DNA of 64,000 bases, from positions 372,001 to 436,000 of the forward strand of contig NZ_LT984805.1 in assembly GCF_900250115.1 (NCBI RefSeq), read 5' to 3'. A program made the position numbers and the translations under genes. The first letter of the stretch is position 1; each line of letters opens with the position of its first letter. Under the pieces are notes generated by a model that did not search any database, was not told the origin of the DNA, and worked only from the letters and a program-made list of their open reading frames with translations. This DNA is from Cupriavidus taiwanensis (lineage in GTDB: Bacteria; Pseudomonadota; Gammaproteobacteria; Burkholderiales; Burkholderiaceae). Below, one piece after another: positions 1 to 9,265 of the stretch.

Positions 1-138
1 TGTGCCTGCCGAGGGCCAAGCGAAGCAACTTGGCTATGAGGTCTTCACGAGTTTCGATAAGGCCGCTCGTGGGAGCGTTCTAATGCGGCGAGGGCATCGC
101 CGTACTCCGTGTTCAGACATCGCTTCCATTTCCATAGC
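1..138. other. window edge, no gene seen
   Basis: Nothing supportable lies between the left window edge and the stop codon of the dikinase gene on the minus strand. Short open frames here are overlaps with that gene's 3' end. Confidence 0.5.
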
Positions 139-2502
139 TTAACTGAGAACTTGGACGCGTTGAGCTGCACATTCGAGTCGAATAACGCGTGCGTTCCGCC
201 ATTGCTCAAAGCGGCTGCCGGCGCCGATAACGGCGGGAACACCAAGTTCACGCGCTCTGATTGACATATGTGAATTTTCGCCACCGTACTTCGTGATAAA
301 TCCCTTGACGCCGTGCGTGAATATCCAGTCAAAACCGGGGTCAGCATTTTCCATAAAAACGATGCTGTCCTTGAACGACGAACCATGTACATCCGTCACA
401 AGCCCCTCAACTGTGAGCGCGGTGATGAAGCTCGGGCGGGAGTGGAAGACATGGAAGCCGAAGATGTCTTTTGGGGAGCACAAAAGATCAGGAAGGCGGA
501 GATATCTGGTTGTTTCCCAGTGCTGTCGATTTCTCTCGACTGCAGACCGCAGAAAGGTCGAAGGATTGGAGCGAATCTCTAAAGAGAATGCAATGTCGGG
601 CATCGTAAGGAACGACAGATCGTCTCTGCTAAGACCAAGATTTGCTCCAACGAGTGCGAGCATCTCCAAGGCGTCCGAAATTAGACGGCTAAAAGAATGT
701 TTGACGCGTTCACGGCCCTGAATCGCCTTCATTGCAAAGGCTTCAAATATCGGCCAATCGAAAGCGTAGCCGGTTCGATCGAACTCGGAAGAAAGGGCCG
801 ATATCTGGGCAGGTGACAGAGCTAAGTCAATGGCGGATACTTCTGTCGTCTCCTCTTTGATGGTGCGATTCATCCAGTCGAAGTATTTACTAATAGGATC
901 GTCGTATCGAGGAACGGTGATCTCGTATGTGCCAGGGCGAATATGGCCGTGCAAATTTAAAAATTCTGCAGGCTGTAGTGCAAAAAAATCGTTTACTAGT
1001 TGGGCTGCAACGGAGTCGGAGGCGCGCACGACGGCATCCAGGAACCCCGGGCGAAGCAATTTCTCAGACTCTAATGACTTGAGAATGTCCGTCGCTACGA
1101 AGGCCGCTCTCGCAATCTCAGAGAATAGCACTGTGCCATGCACGTGCACTTTTTCGATCAGCGACAGGACATCAAGCAATCCGTGGTCCTCATTCCAATT
1201 TGTAAATTTTGCAGTGGATTCTAACGCTTCGATGCCGTGTCTAGCACGATCAAAGAGGTCATCGCCAGTGATAATGCGGTTCGTTAAAGCACGTAGCAGG
1301 TCTAGGTACGATGCCCATTCGTTCTCAGAAAGGCTTGGGAATAGCTCGCGCCAATGACCGTCCCTCATTCTTGGTTTGAGGCAAGTTGGAACAACGCGAA
1401 ATTCTATTTTGTCATGAAGCTCTGGCTTAAGAATTAAATTGCGTTGAGCATCGGTGATGATTTTTTTTGCTATGGAATTGGGCAATGCGGCCGGTAGAAA
1501 AGAGGCGACGCTTGCTGATACAGAAACATATGGTGTGCCGCCAATCATATGCATTAGGGGAACTGCGCGCAAATCTCGGTACCCGAAATTTGCCCGCGCG
1601 GAAGCCCACGCGGTATTAGTGAACAGGTGACGAAAGAGGGAGGCGGCCAATGGCCGTGGCTTAGTTCCTATCAACTCGGCGGGGTTCACATCCGGCATGA
1701 CTCCAAGAACTTCCCCTACGAGTCCCTGGCGGTTATTGAAGCTGTTGACGTCCTCAATCGACGCTTCAACGCCATTCAGTGATTGGAGAAGCATGGCAAG
1801 GTGGCCTGCGCTGTATCCACATCTCCGCGGGGCTGTTATGGGCCGTACCTGGAAGATCACCACGGTTCCATTATTCGAGATCCCGAATTCGATATCTACC
1901 TCTTTAATGCCAACAATTTCGATCACTTCTTCTATTGCTGGCACCAAACGCCGGAGAGGCTCCGGTGCATCGTGGCCCGGTACAAATATGTAAGTGCGGG
2001 TGCCGTTTCCACCAGAAGTCACAACTGTAGTATCGCCGCTCTCATCGTAGCTAACAATATAGTATGGAAGGCCAGATTCAGGGTCGCATGTCATGACAAC
2101 GCCACTTACCGCGATATCTTTGGCCATCGGTTGGACGAACACCTCGTCGGATGGCAATAGGGTGCCGTACGAAGAGAACACATCATCTATTGCTTGAATC
2201 AGTTGCTCATCGGTACGGACATTTAATACAGAAAGGTACTGGCCGGCTTTGGATTGCTCCAGACTATCCTCGGATGCTGCGCTAGATCTAACTGCTAGAG
2301 GATCCGATATTCCGAAAGAAATTTTTATTAATTTGACAATCTTTGTGGAACTTGTGCTCCATTGTGCATGCGTCACACGATGAAGCGGATAAACGTCGAA
2401 TTTAGAGGCGGCTGCTCTGAGTGCGATTAATGTTTTCGCTTTTGTGTTTTTGAAGGGGGCGGCGTCTGGGAAAATCCTCATGGAGGAGTTTGATTTGTCC
2501 AA
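139..2502 (-). CDS. PEP-synthase-like dikinase with rifampin-phosphotransferase-like domain order
   Basis: Predicted 787-aa enzyme of the pyruvate phosphate dikinase / PEP synthase superfamily, which moves phosphate from ATP to a substrate through a mobile phosphohistidine domain. Seen: an N-terminal ATP-grasp region (about residues 45-225) with AVRSSAASEDS and, near its end, VVIFQVRPI, the usual end of the nucleotide-binding fold. About 480 residues without a familiar motif follow, then the swivelling His domain at the extreme C-terminus (YGGENSHMSIRARELG, catalytic His in NSH). The C-terminal PEP/pyruvate TIM barrel of true PEP synthase is absent. ATP-grasp, unknown middle, terminal His domain is the order in rifampin phosphotransferases, so the middle domain would bind the acceptor. 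The substrate cannot be read from sequence. GC content is clearly below that of the efflux genes nearby, which suggests transfer. The gene is monocistronic here. The start at 2502 is provisional because no strong ribosome-binding site was found. Confidence 0.72.
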   Translation of the reverse strand: MDKSNSSMRIFPDAAPFKNTKAKTLIALRAAASKFDVYPLHRVTHAQWSTSSTKIVKLIKISFGISDPLAVRSSAASEDSLEQSKAGQYLSVLNVRTDEQLIQAIDDVFSSYGTLLPSDEVFVQPMAKDIAVSGVVMTCDPESGLPYYIVSYDESGDTTVVTSGGNGTRTYIFVPGHDAPEPLRRLVPAIEEVIEIVGIKEVDIEFGISNNGTVVIFQVRPITAPRRCGYSAGHLAMLLQSLNGVEASIEDVNSFNNRQGLVGEVLGVMPDVNPAELIGTKPRPLAASLFRHLFTNTAWASARANFGYRDLRAVPLMHMIGGTPYVSVSASVASFLPAALPNSIAKKIITDAQRNLILKPELHDKIEFRVVPTCLKPRMRDGHWRELFPSLSENEWASYLDLLRALTNRIITGDDLFDRARHGIEALESTAKFTNWNEDHGLLDVLSLIEKVHVHGTVLFSEIARAAFVATDILKSLESEKLLRPGFLDAVVRASDSVAAQLVNDFFALQPAEFLNLHGHIRPGTYEITVPRYDDPISKYFDWMNRTIKEETTEVSAIDLALSPAQISALSSEFDRTGYAFDWPIFEAFAMKAIQGRERVKHSFSRLISDALEMLALVGANLGLSRDDLSFLTMPDIAFSLEIRSNPSTFLRSAVERNRQHWETTRYLRLPDLLCSPKDIFGFHVFHSRPSFITALTVEGLVTDVHGSSFKDSIVFMENADPGFDWIFTHGVKGFITKYGGENSHMSIRARELGVPAVIGAGSRFEQWRNARVIRLECAAQRVQVLS

Positions 2503-3062
2503 GTTATTGATCTCCAGGCTAATAATATGTTCCGTATTTTTGGTGTGATTTGTGGTCCAAATGCAGCGAAATTATGTGGCATTAGGTAAATTTCCACATC
2601 GACGCGCCGCAAGTACATAGAGCAACATGCGTGCCAAACCTAAACACATAAATGCTCACAACTCAATGGATTGATTGAGAGCGGGGACTTCGAAGGAAAT
2701 GACAAGCCGATCGTGGGCCGTTGAATGTCTATGAGGGGTGGCGTGGACCTTCAACGCGCCCGGCATGAGTGGACTATTCGGGCCTTCGGTACTGGCTGCG
2801 GGCTTTGGCTGGGTCTCGATAGGCTGTGCGCATTTTGATCGAGACAATTAGCAATGATCCGTTTGCTTATATAGTAAAGGCACTCTTTACTTTATTTATT
2901 GGTATGTCGCTATATGATCAATGGCGGCGACTATTGGTTGGAAAGACGACGATTTTGTCGTAAAGCAGACTTTTGCTGCTACATTGGTGACCGCGAAACC
3001 ATGGCAACACCATTTCGACAAACATGCCAAGGTTGCCGTCCTGTTTAGGCATTTTGTTTGGT
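2503..3062. other. low-GC intergenic region
   Basis: No gene with family resemblance was found. It presumably holds the promoter of the dikinase gene, but no site can be defended. A short minus-strand frame at 2656-2847 has no recognisable content. Confidence 0.4.
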
Positions 3063-3990
3063 TCAACGAGGAATTCCGGGGAAGGCCCCGCGGATTTTGA
3101 GGAAGAAATACTCCTGGTCTGGGTAGCAGTAGACATGGCGCTTGATGACCTTAATCGTGTTGCTGATCCCCTCCGTGTTTAACGGCTGCCGGCAGCGGAT
3201 GTACCTCCTGAGGGGCACTCTGATTCTGCGGGTTGCGCAGCAGCAGCCAGCGCGTGGACTTGAGCACCCGCCTGGTACTGTGATCGTGCCGCAGGCGATT
3301 GGCCTGGTCGACGCGAACCCGGCCAAGGGCCTCGCGCCCGTACTTGGCCACGACGTTGGAACAGGTCATAGGCGCTTCCGAAGCCCAGCTCGTACGCGGT
3401 CGTCATGTCGATGGGCGACTGCCGCGACGCGCTTGGCCGCGTCCGGTTAGGAGTTGCTCGAGGAACGTTGATGCCGTCTCGCGCGAGTGGCCCTTTCCGA
3501 TCCGGAGCACGTCCGATCGGATCGATGACCACTGTGGTGTAGCGATGTCGCTTGCGCAGGGTGAATCGTCCGTAGCCAGATAAGGGATTGGTCGACCACA
3601 GGCTCGCGCAGGCGTGCCTTGTCGATGGATTTGACGGTACGCCAGCCCAGTTCGTAGAAGGCGCCCACGGCCTGCACCGTGCAGCTGCGTAAGCAAATGG
3701 CCGCAGCTTGTGCCAGCCGGGCTGTGGGACGCGTTGATCGCGCCCGAGCTATTCCAGCCGTTCAAGCCGGGGGCCGCCGCACTGGCCGCACCACACCCCA
3801 CGCCGCGGGAAGTGCGGCACAACGCGGTACTCGAACAGCGGCAGATCCCTGACTCGGCGAACTAACGTCTGTGAGTCTGATGACACCGCGCCGCGCACTC
3901 CTCGCAATGCATGACCTTGCTGACAGCATCGGATAGAGCGACAGCGTGCGGCTCTCGCCCTCGGGCCAAGCCACACGTTGCGGCCTGCAA
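3063..3990 (-). pseudogene. degenerate ISL3-family transposase
   Basis: ISL3-type transposase readable only by changing frame repeatedly on the minus strand. The N-terminal zinc-finger part (RVRDLPLFEYRVVPHF and WCGQCGGPRLERLE) lies near 3750-3880. The middle (IDKARLREPVVDQ, IWLRTIHPAQ, WIGKGHSRETAST-like) lies near 3440-3640. The conserved C-terminal tail (KVIKRH, QEYFFLKIRGAFPGIPR) ends at 3063. Several deletions and frameshifts make it inactive. A second remnant of the same family lies at 43236-43745. Terminal inverted repeats were not located. Confidence 0.75.
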
Positions 3991-4733
3991 CCTGAAAAGC
4001 AACTCAATGCTGTGGTAGTGTGAAGCCGGCCGCGAGTTGTTGGCAACGAAGGGATCCGTCTCTGACGTGGGCATTCATATTGTGTCCAGATTGAATTCGG
4101 TTCGCCCGCGTTGTGGGCGGGCCGCGGCCGCAAGGATGTGCGTTGTGGCTACATGTATTCCGGCGATTCCTCATAGGTTCTAGTGATCCCGGCCTCTTGC
4201 GGTCGGGTCCGATCTTGCCCTGCGTCACGAATGGGAGGTGATTGAGCAGGCCGGCCACTTGAAAGCCAATTCCAGCACAAAGGAAGCATACGGAAGTACC
4301 TACGAGGGATTGCGCGTTAATGAGAACCTTCTATACTCGGCGCTCGACAGCCCTAAAAGGTTGCGCTTTACCGTGCGCCATCAGATTGATGATCTATCAG
4401 AGAATCCCTACGCGCAATTCGGGTCTGACTGACGGACAGATTATTATGGTGCGGCAGATAATTTGGAATGAGAGGTTCTGTGTATAGCGGGTCATTAAAT
4501 TCACCGGGCTTGCACCGTTGTGCGTTCTCGTTGGGGGTACCAAGTCGCAGGCCTAAGAGCGGTGTGCTGGCGGGTGCTTATCGTGATCACCCCTTTGGTA
4601 AGGGACTGAGCGTGAGTGACGCAAAAGAAGTCCCGAGGTGTCGCAGAGTATTTCCGCGACGATATGTTCGGGCAAGCCTTGAAGGATGGGTAAGGGGTTG
4701 CCGCCAAAGCCAGTAACCGTCCAAAAGGCCGAC
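3991..4733. other. intergenic region without supported gene
   Basis: Only short frames without recognisable domains occur, for example 4238-4432 on the plus strand. The adaptor promoter presumably lies in the last 200 bases. Base composition rises in GC towards the efflux genes. Confidence 0.4.
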
Positions 4734-5840
4734 ATGAAACGAAAGAACCTCCTAGTCACTATTGGCTGCACTTTTTTAGTGCTGGGCATTGTGACCTACG
4801 TGCGCACCGCTAGAAGTTCGCATCGGATATTTGAACCTGAGGAGGCCAGCGGCGTCGAATTCCTGCAGACAGACTTGGTTCAAGTGGCGCGCCAGGACCT
4901 GCAGTTGTCGCTACCACTGTCGGGCAGCCTGCGCGCGCTGAACCAGGCCTCGGTCAAGGCCAAGGTCTCCGGTGAGGTGAAGCAGGTGCTGGTGCGCGAG
5001 GGCGAACCGGTGCGCGCCGGCCAGGTCATCGTGCGCATCGACCCGGCCGAATACGAGGCCCGGGCCGCGCAGGCGCGCGGGCAGATGCTGGCCGCGCGCG
5101 GCCAGTTCGAGAATTCGCGCCAGACCTGGGAACGCAACCGCGAACTGGTCGGCAAGGGCTTTATCTCGCAGACCGCCTTCGACAAGTACCAGTCCGACCT
5201 GGCGGTGACGCGCGCCAACCTCGACGCTGCCCAAGGCGGGCTGGCGGTGGCGCAGAAGGCGCTGGCCGACACCGTGGTCAAGGCGCCGCTCGACGGTATG
5301 GTGGCCGCGCGCGCGGTGCAGCCTGGCGAGAAGGTGTCGCCGGATACGCGCCTGGTCGATGTGGTCGACCTGCGCGTGCTGGAGCTGGAAGCGCCGATCC
5401 CGATGGCCGAGGTGGCGCGCGCCGCGGTGGGCCAGCCGGTGGCGCTGGAAGTGGAAGGCGCCGGCGGCTTTGCCGGCAAGCTGGTGCGCATCAACCCGGC
5501 GGTCAGCGAGGGCACGCGCAGCATCATGGTCTATGTGCGCGTCGACAATGCCGACCAGAAACTGCGCGCCGGCATGTTCGCGCGCGGCGCGCTGGTGCTG
5601 GGCCAGCGCGCCGCGGTGGTGGCGGTGCCGGTGTCGGCGGTGCGCACCGAGGGCGAGCGCGCCTTCGTCTATGCCATCGAGCGCGACACGCTGGCGGAAC
5701 GCCCGGTGCAACTCGGCCTGCGCGACGAAGCCGGCGGCATGGTCGAAATCGTCGCCGGCCTCGACGCCGGCGCCGAGATCGTGCGCAACAACCTGGGCAC
5801 GCTGCGCAGCGGCAGCCAGGTCAGGCTCGTCAAGACCTGA
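4734..5840 (+). CDS. RND efflux periplasmic adaptor (membrane fusion protein)
   Basis: Adaptor of a tripartite resistance-nodulation-division efflux pump, linking the inner-membrane permease to an outer-membrane channel. The start at 4734 (MKRKNLLVTIGC) is preferred over the in-frame ATG at 4686 because it puts a short basic stretch and one hydrophobic segment at the N-terminus, as a signal anchor should. Seen afterwards: a lipoyl/barrel-sandwich half (GSLRALNQASVKAKVSGEV, VREGEPVRAGQVIVRID), a coiled-coil hairpin (about residues 115-180, AQGGLAVAQKALADTV), the second lipoyl half (VKAPLDGMVAARAVQPGEKV), a beta-barrel and a membrane-proximal domain ending in GSQVRLVKT. Corrected length is 368 aa, normal for the HlyD/AcrA superfamily. 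It lies 20 bases upstream of the permease, clearly one operon. No outer-membrane factor gene follows. Substrate unknown. Confidence 0.9.
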   Translation: MKRKNLLVTIGCTFLVLGIVTYVRTARSSHRIFEPEEASGVEFLQTDLVQVARQDLQLSLPLSGSLRALNQASVKAKVSGEVKQVLVREGEPVRAGQVIVRIDPAEYEARAAQARGQMLAARGQFENSRQTWERNRELVGKGFISQTAFDKYQSDLAVTRANLDAAQGGLAVAQKALADTVVKAPLDGMVAARAVQPGEKVSPDTRLVDVVDLRVLELEAPIPMAEVARAAVGQPVALEVEGAGGFAGKLVRINPAVSEGTRSIMVYVRVDNADQKLRAGMFARGALVLGQRAAVVAVPVSAVRTEGERAFVYAIERDTLAERPVQLGLRDEAGGMVEIVAGLDAGAEIVRNNLGTLRSGSQVRLVKT

Positions 5841-5860
5841 CAGCATAGAGGACGCGCCCC

Positions 5861-8800
5861 ATGTGGTTCACCCGCCTGTCGATCCGCAACCCGGTGCTGG
5901 CCACCATGATGATGATGGCCTTCATCGTGGTGGGGCTATTCTCGTACCAGCGGCTGCCGGTTGACCAGTTCCCGGACATCACCTTCCCGGTGGTGGTGGT
6001 GCAGACCGAATACCCAGGCGCCGCGCCGGAGTCGGTCGAGTCCGACGTCACGCGCAAGGTCGAGGAGATCGTCAATACCATCTCCGGCATCGACGAGATC
6101 TTTTCGCACTCCTACCAGGGCACTTCGGTCGTCGTGATCAAGTTCGACCTGAGCGTCGATGTCGGCCAGGCCGCGCAGGACGTGCGCGACAAGATCGCGC
6201 TGATCCGCCCGCAGTTCCGCGACGAGGTCAAGGAACCGCGCGTGCTGCGCTATGACCCGTCCGACGCGCCGATCTTCTACCTGTCGGTGTCCAACGCGCC
6301 GGGCGCCGGCCGCGGCCAGCGCGAGCTGACCACCATCGCCGACCAGATCGTGCGCAAGCGGCTGGAAACCGTACGCGGCGTGGGCGCGATTAATCTCGTC
6401 GGCGGCACCAGGCGCGAGGTCGAGATCCGCATCCGTCCGGCGCAGCTGGAAGCGCTGGGCATCGGCGTCGACCAGGTGATGAACGCGATCCGCAACGAGA
6501 ACCAGGAATTGCCCGCGGGCGAACTGCGTTCCGCGGCGACCGAGACCGTGGTGCAGATCAAGGGCCGCGTGCCCACGCCGGATGCGTTCCGGCAGATCAT
6601 CGTCGCGCGCCGCGCCGGCCAGCCGGTGACGCTGGGCGAGATCGCCGACGTGCGCGACGGCCAGGAAGAACAGGAAAGCCTGGCATTGCTCGACGGCAAG
6701 CGCGCGCTGTTCCTGTCGGTGGTGAAGGCGCAGGGCCAGAACACGGTCGATACCGTCGACGGCCTGGTGCGCATGACCGACGAGGTGCGCAAGCTGGTGC
6801 CCGCCGGCGTGCAGCTGAATGTGGTCAACGACACCGCGCGCGGCATCCGCAGCAGCGTGAAGGAAGTGCGCTCGACCTTGCTGGAAGGCGCCTTCCTGAC
6901 CGTGGCGATCGTGTTCCTGTTTCTCGGCTCGTGGCGCAGCACGGTGATTACCGGGCTGACGCTGCCGATCGCGCTGATCGGCACCTTCGGCGTGATGTAC
7001 CTGTGCGGCTTCACCCTCAACGTGATCACGCTGATGGCGCTGTCGCTGTGCGTGGGCCTGCTGATCGACGATGCCATCGTGGTGCGCGAGAACATCGTGC
7101 GCCACAACCTGATGGGCAAGGACCACCGCAGCGCGGCGCTGGACGGCACCAACGAGATCGGGCTGGCGGTGCTGGCCACCACCTTCTCGATCGTCGCGGT
7201 GTTCCTGCCGGTGGGCTTCATGGGCGGCATCATCGGGCGCTTCTTCCACCAGTTCGGCATCACCGTGGTGGCGGCGGTGCTAATCTCGATGTTCGTCTCG
7301 TTCACGCTGGACCCGATGCTGTCCTCGGTCTGGCATGACCCCGACCTGCACGGTACCGGCAACAAGGCCAGCTGGTACGGACGCACGGTGGGACGGCTGC
7401 TGGACTGGTTCTCGGCCAGGATGGACCGGCTCGGCGACGGCTACGCCGGCATGCTGGGCTGGGCGCTGAAGCATCGCCTGGCGACCGCCGTCATCGCCGC
7501 CACGACCTTCTTCGGCAGCTTTGCGCTGGTGCCGCTGATCGGCACCGAGTTCGTGCCCAATGCCGACCTGGGCGAGACCCAGGTCGGCTTCACCACGCCG
7601 GTCGGCACCCCGCTCGACGTCACCGAAGCCAAGGTGCGGCAGGTCGAAGCCGCGCTGAAGGCCTTCCCCGAAGTGGCCTACACCTACGCCACCATCAACT
7701 CGGGCAACGCCTCGGGCCGCAACAACGCGCTGGTGTCGGTGCGCCTGACCGAGCGGCGCGCGCGCACCCTGACCACCGCGCAGCTCAACCCGCTGATCCG
7801 CCAGCGCCTGGCCGGCATTGCCGGCATCACGCTGACCATGGTCGGCATGCCCGACGGCGCCGGCGGGCAAAAGGCGATCCAGGTATCGATCCAGGGCGAC
7901 GACCTCGACGAACTGCGACGCCTGTCGCGCGAAGCCAGCGCGCGCATGGCGGCGATTCCCGGCCTGACCGACCTGGATTCGAGCATGAAGGACGACCGCC
8001 CCACCATCGAAGTCCGCATCCGGCGCGAGCTGGCCTCGGACCTGGGCGTGGGCGTGGCGCAGATCGGCAATGCGCTGCGCCCGCTGCTGGCCGGCGATGC
8101 CATCAGCTCCTGGCGCGCGCCCGACGACGAGAATTACGACGTGCGCGTGCGCCTGCCGAAGGACGCGCGCACCGGCATGGCCGACCTCAGCGCGCTGATG
8201 ATCGCCAGCAGCCACGCCAATGCCGATGACTCGCCGAAGATGGTGCCGCTGCGCCAGATCGCCGAGCTGGTGCCCACCACCGGCGCCAACCAGATCAGCC
8301 GGCGCGACCTGAACCGCGAGGTCGAGCTGACCGCCAACGTGGCCGGGCGCTCGGCTGGCGAAGTCGCGCGCGACGTCAAGGCCGCGCTGGATGGGGTCAA
8401 CTGGCCGGCCGGCTACAAGTACCGCTTCGGCGGCTCGACCAAGTCGATGAACGAGTCGTTCGGCTACGCCGTGTCGGCGCTGGCGCTGGCGGTGATCTTC
8501 ATCTACATGATCCTGGCCTCGCAGTTCGCCAGCTTCTTCCAGCCGATCGCCATCATGACCTCGCTGCCGCTGACGCTGGCCGGCGTGTTCGCGGCGCTGC
8601 TGCTGTTCGGCTCGACCCTGAACATGTTCTCGATCATCGGTTTCATCATGCTGATGGGGCTGGTGACCAAGAATGCGATCCTGCTGGTGGACTTCGCCAA
8701 CCAGGCGCGCCACGGGGTCGACGGCCGCGAGCCGCTGTCGCGCGAGGCCGCGCTGGTCGAAGCCGCGCGCGTGCGGCTGCGCCCGATCCTGATGACGACG

Positions 8801-9079
8801 CTGGCGATGATCTTCGGCATGGTGCCGCTGGCCTTCAGCCTGGGCGAAGGCGCCGAGCAGCGCGCGCCGATGGGACAGACCGTGATCGGCGGCATCATCA
8901 CCTCGTCGATCCTGACGCTGGTGGTGGTGCCGGTGATCTATACGTACCTCGACGATTTCGGCGCGTGCTTGCGTCCATTTTGGCGAGACAGAACGCCGTC
9001 TTCAGTTGCCCATCAGGCTGGCGGTGATTTGCTCTCCACGAAAGGCGACCCCAAAAAAGCGAACGAGCCTGCAAGATGA
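5861..9079 (+). CDS. RND multidrug efflux permease, HAE1 type, with atypical C-terminus
   Basis: Proton-driven inner-membrane efflux transporter of about 1072 aa, the usual size. Seen: N-terminal MWFTRLSIRNPVLATMMMM followed by TM1, the DD pair of TM4 (VGLLIDDAIVV) that relays protons, the TM10 lysine (LMGLVTKNAILLVDF), and the tandem porter domains between. It is translated with the upstream adaptor. Codon use is strongly GC-rich until VPVIYTYLDDFGA (about position 8963). The last 38 residues are then encoded by much less GC-rich DNA and do not resemble the usual basic tail, so the true 3' end may have been replaced by recombination. The transport core, including the last transmembrane helix, appears complete, so function may be kept. 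Substrate range cannot be inferred. Confidence 0.92.
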   Translation: MWFTRLSIRNPVLATMMMMAFIVVGLFSYQRLPVDQFPDITFPVVVVQTEYPGAAPESVESDVTRKVEEIVNTISGIDEIFSHSYQGTSVVVIKFDLSVDVGQAAQDVRDKIALIRPQFRDEVKEPRVLRYDPSDAPIFYLSVSNAPGAGRGQRELTTIADQIVRKRLETVRGVGAINLVGGTRREVEIRIRPAQLEALGIGVDQVMNAIRNENQELPAGELRSAATETVVQIKGRVPTPDAFRQIIVARRAGQPVTLGEIADVRDGQEEQESLALLDGKRALFLSVVKAQGQNTVDTVDGLVRMTDEVRKLVPAGVQLNVVNDTARGIRSSVKEVRSTLLEGAFLTVAIVFLFLGSWRSTVITGLTLPIALIGTFGVMYLCGFTLNVITLMALSLCVGLLIDDAIVVRENIVRHNLMGKDHRSAALDGTNEIGLAVLATTFSIVAVFLPVGFMGGIIGRFFHQFGITVVAAVLISMFVSFTLDPMLSSVWHDPDLHGTGNKASWYGRTVGRLLDWFSARMDRLGDGYAGMLGWALKHRLATAVIAATTFFGSFALVPLIGTEFVPNADLGETQVGFTTPVGTPLDVTEAKVRQVEAALKAFPEVAYTYATINSGNASGRNNALVSVRLTERRARTLTTAQLNPLIRQRLAGIAGITLTMVGMPDGAGGQKAIQVSIQGDDLDELRRLSREASARMAAIPGLTDLDSSMKDDRPTIEVRIRRELASDLGVGVAQIGNALRPLLAGDAISSWRAPDDENYDVRVRLPKDARTGMADLSALMIASSHANADDSPKMVPLRQIAELVPTTGANQISRRDLNREVELTANVAGRSAGEVARDVKAALDGVNWPAGYKYRFGGSTKSMNESFGYAVSALALAVIFIYMILASQFASFFQPIAIMTSLPLTLAGVFAALLLFGSTLNMFSIIGFIMLMGLVTKNAILLVDFANQARHGVDGREPLSREAALVEAARVRLRPILMTTLAMIFGMVPLAFSLGEGAEQRAPMGQTVIGGIITSSILTLVVVPVIYTYLDDFGACLRPFWRDRTPSSVAHQAGGDLLSTKGDPKKANEPAR

Positions 9080-9265
9080 ACTTTACGCGAGATAGCCATC
9101 CTCTTGTGGAGCGTAGTTGTCGTGGACTAACTCCGATTACGAGTCATCTTGGCAGAGGCCATCATCCACGAAAGGTAATGTGCAAAGAATGGCGCCCAAC
9201 TTGGTGCCGGTGCCTTGGCAAACAGCGAGTTATAGGAAGCGATGAAATTCGCCATGAACGCATAG

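Noticed and set aside
5936..8713. Long minus-strand frames of 437 and 477 aa opposite the RND permease
   Set aside because: They are mirror images of a very GC-rich gene, full of His, Arg and Ala without any domain; the plus strand is clearly coding.
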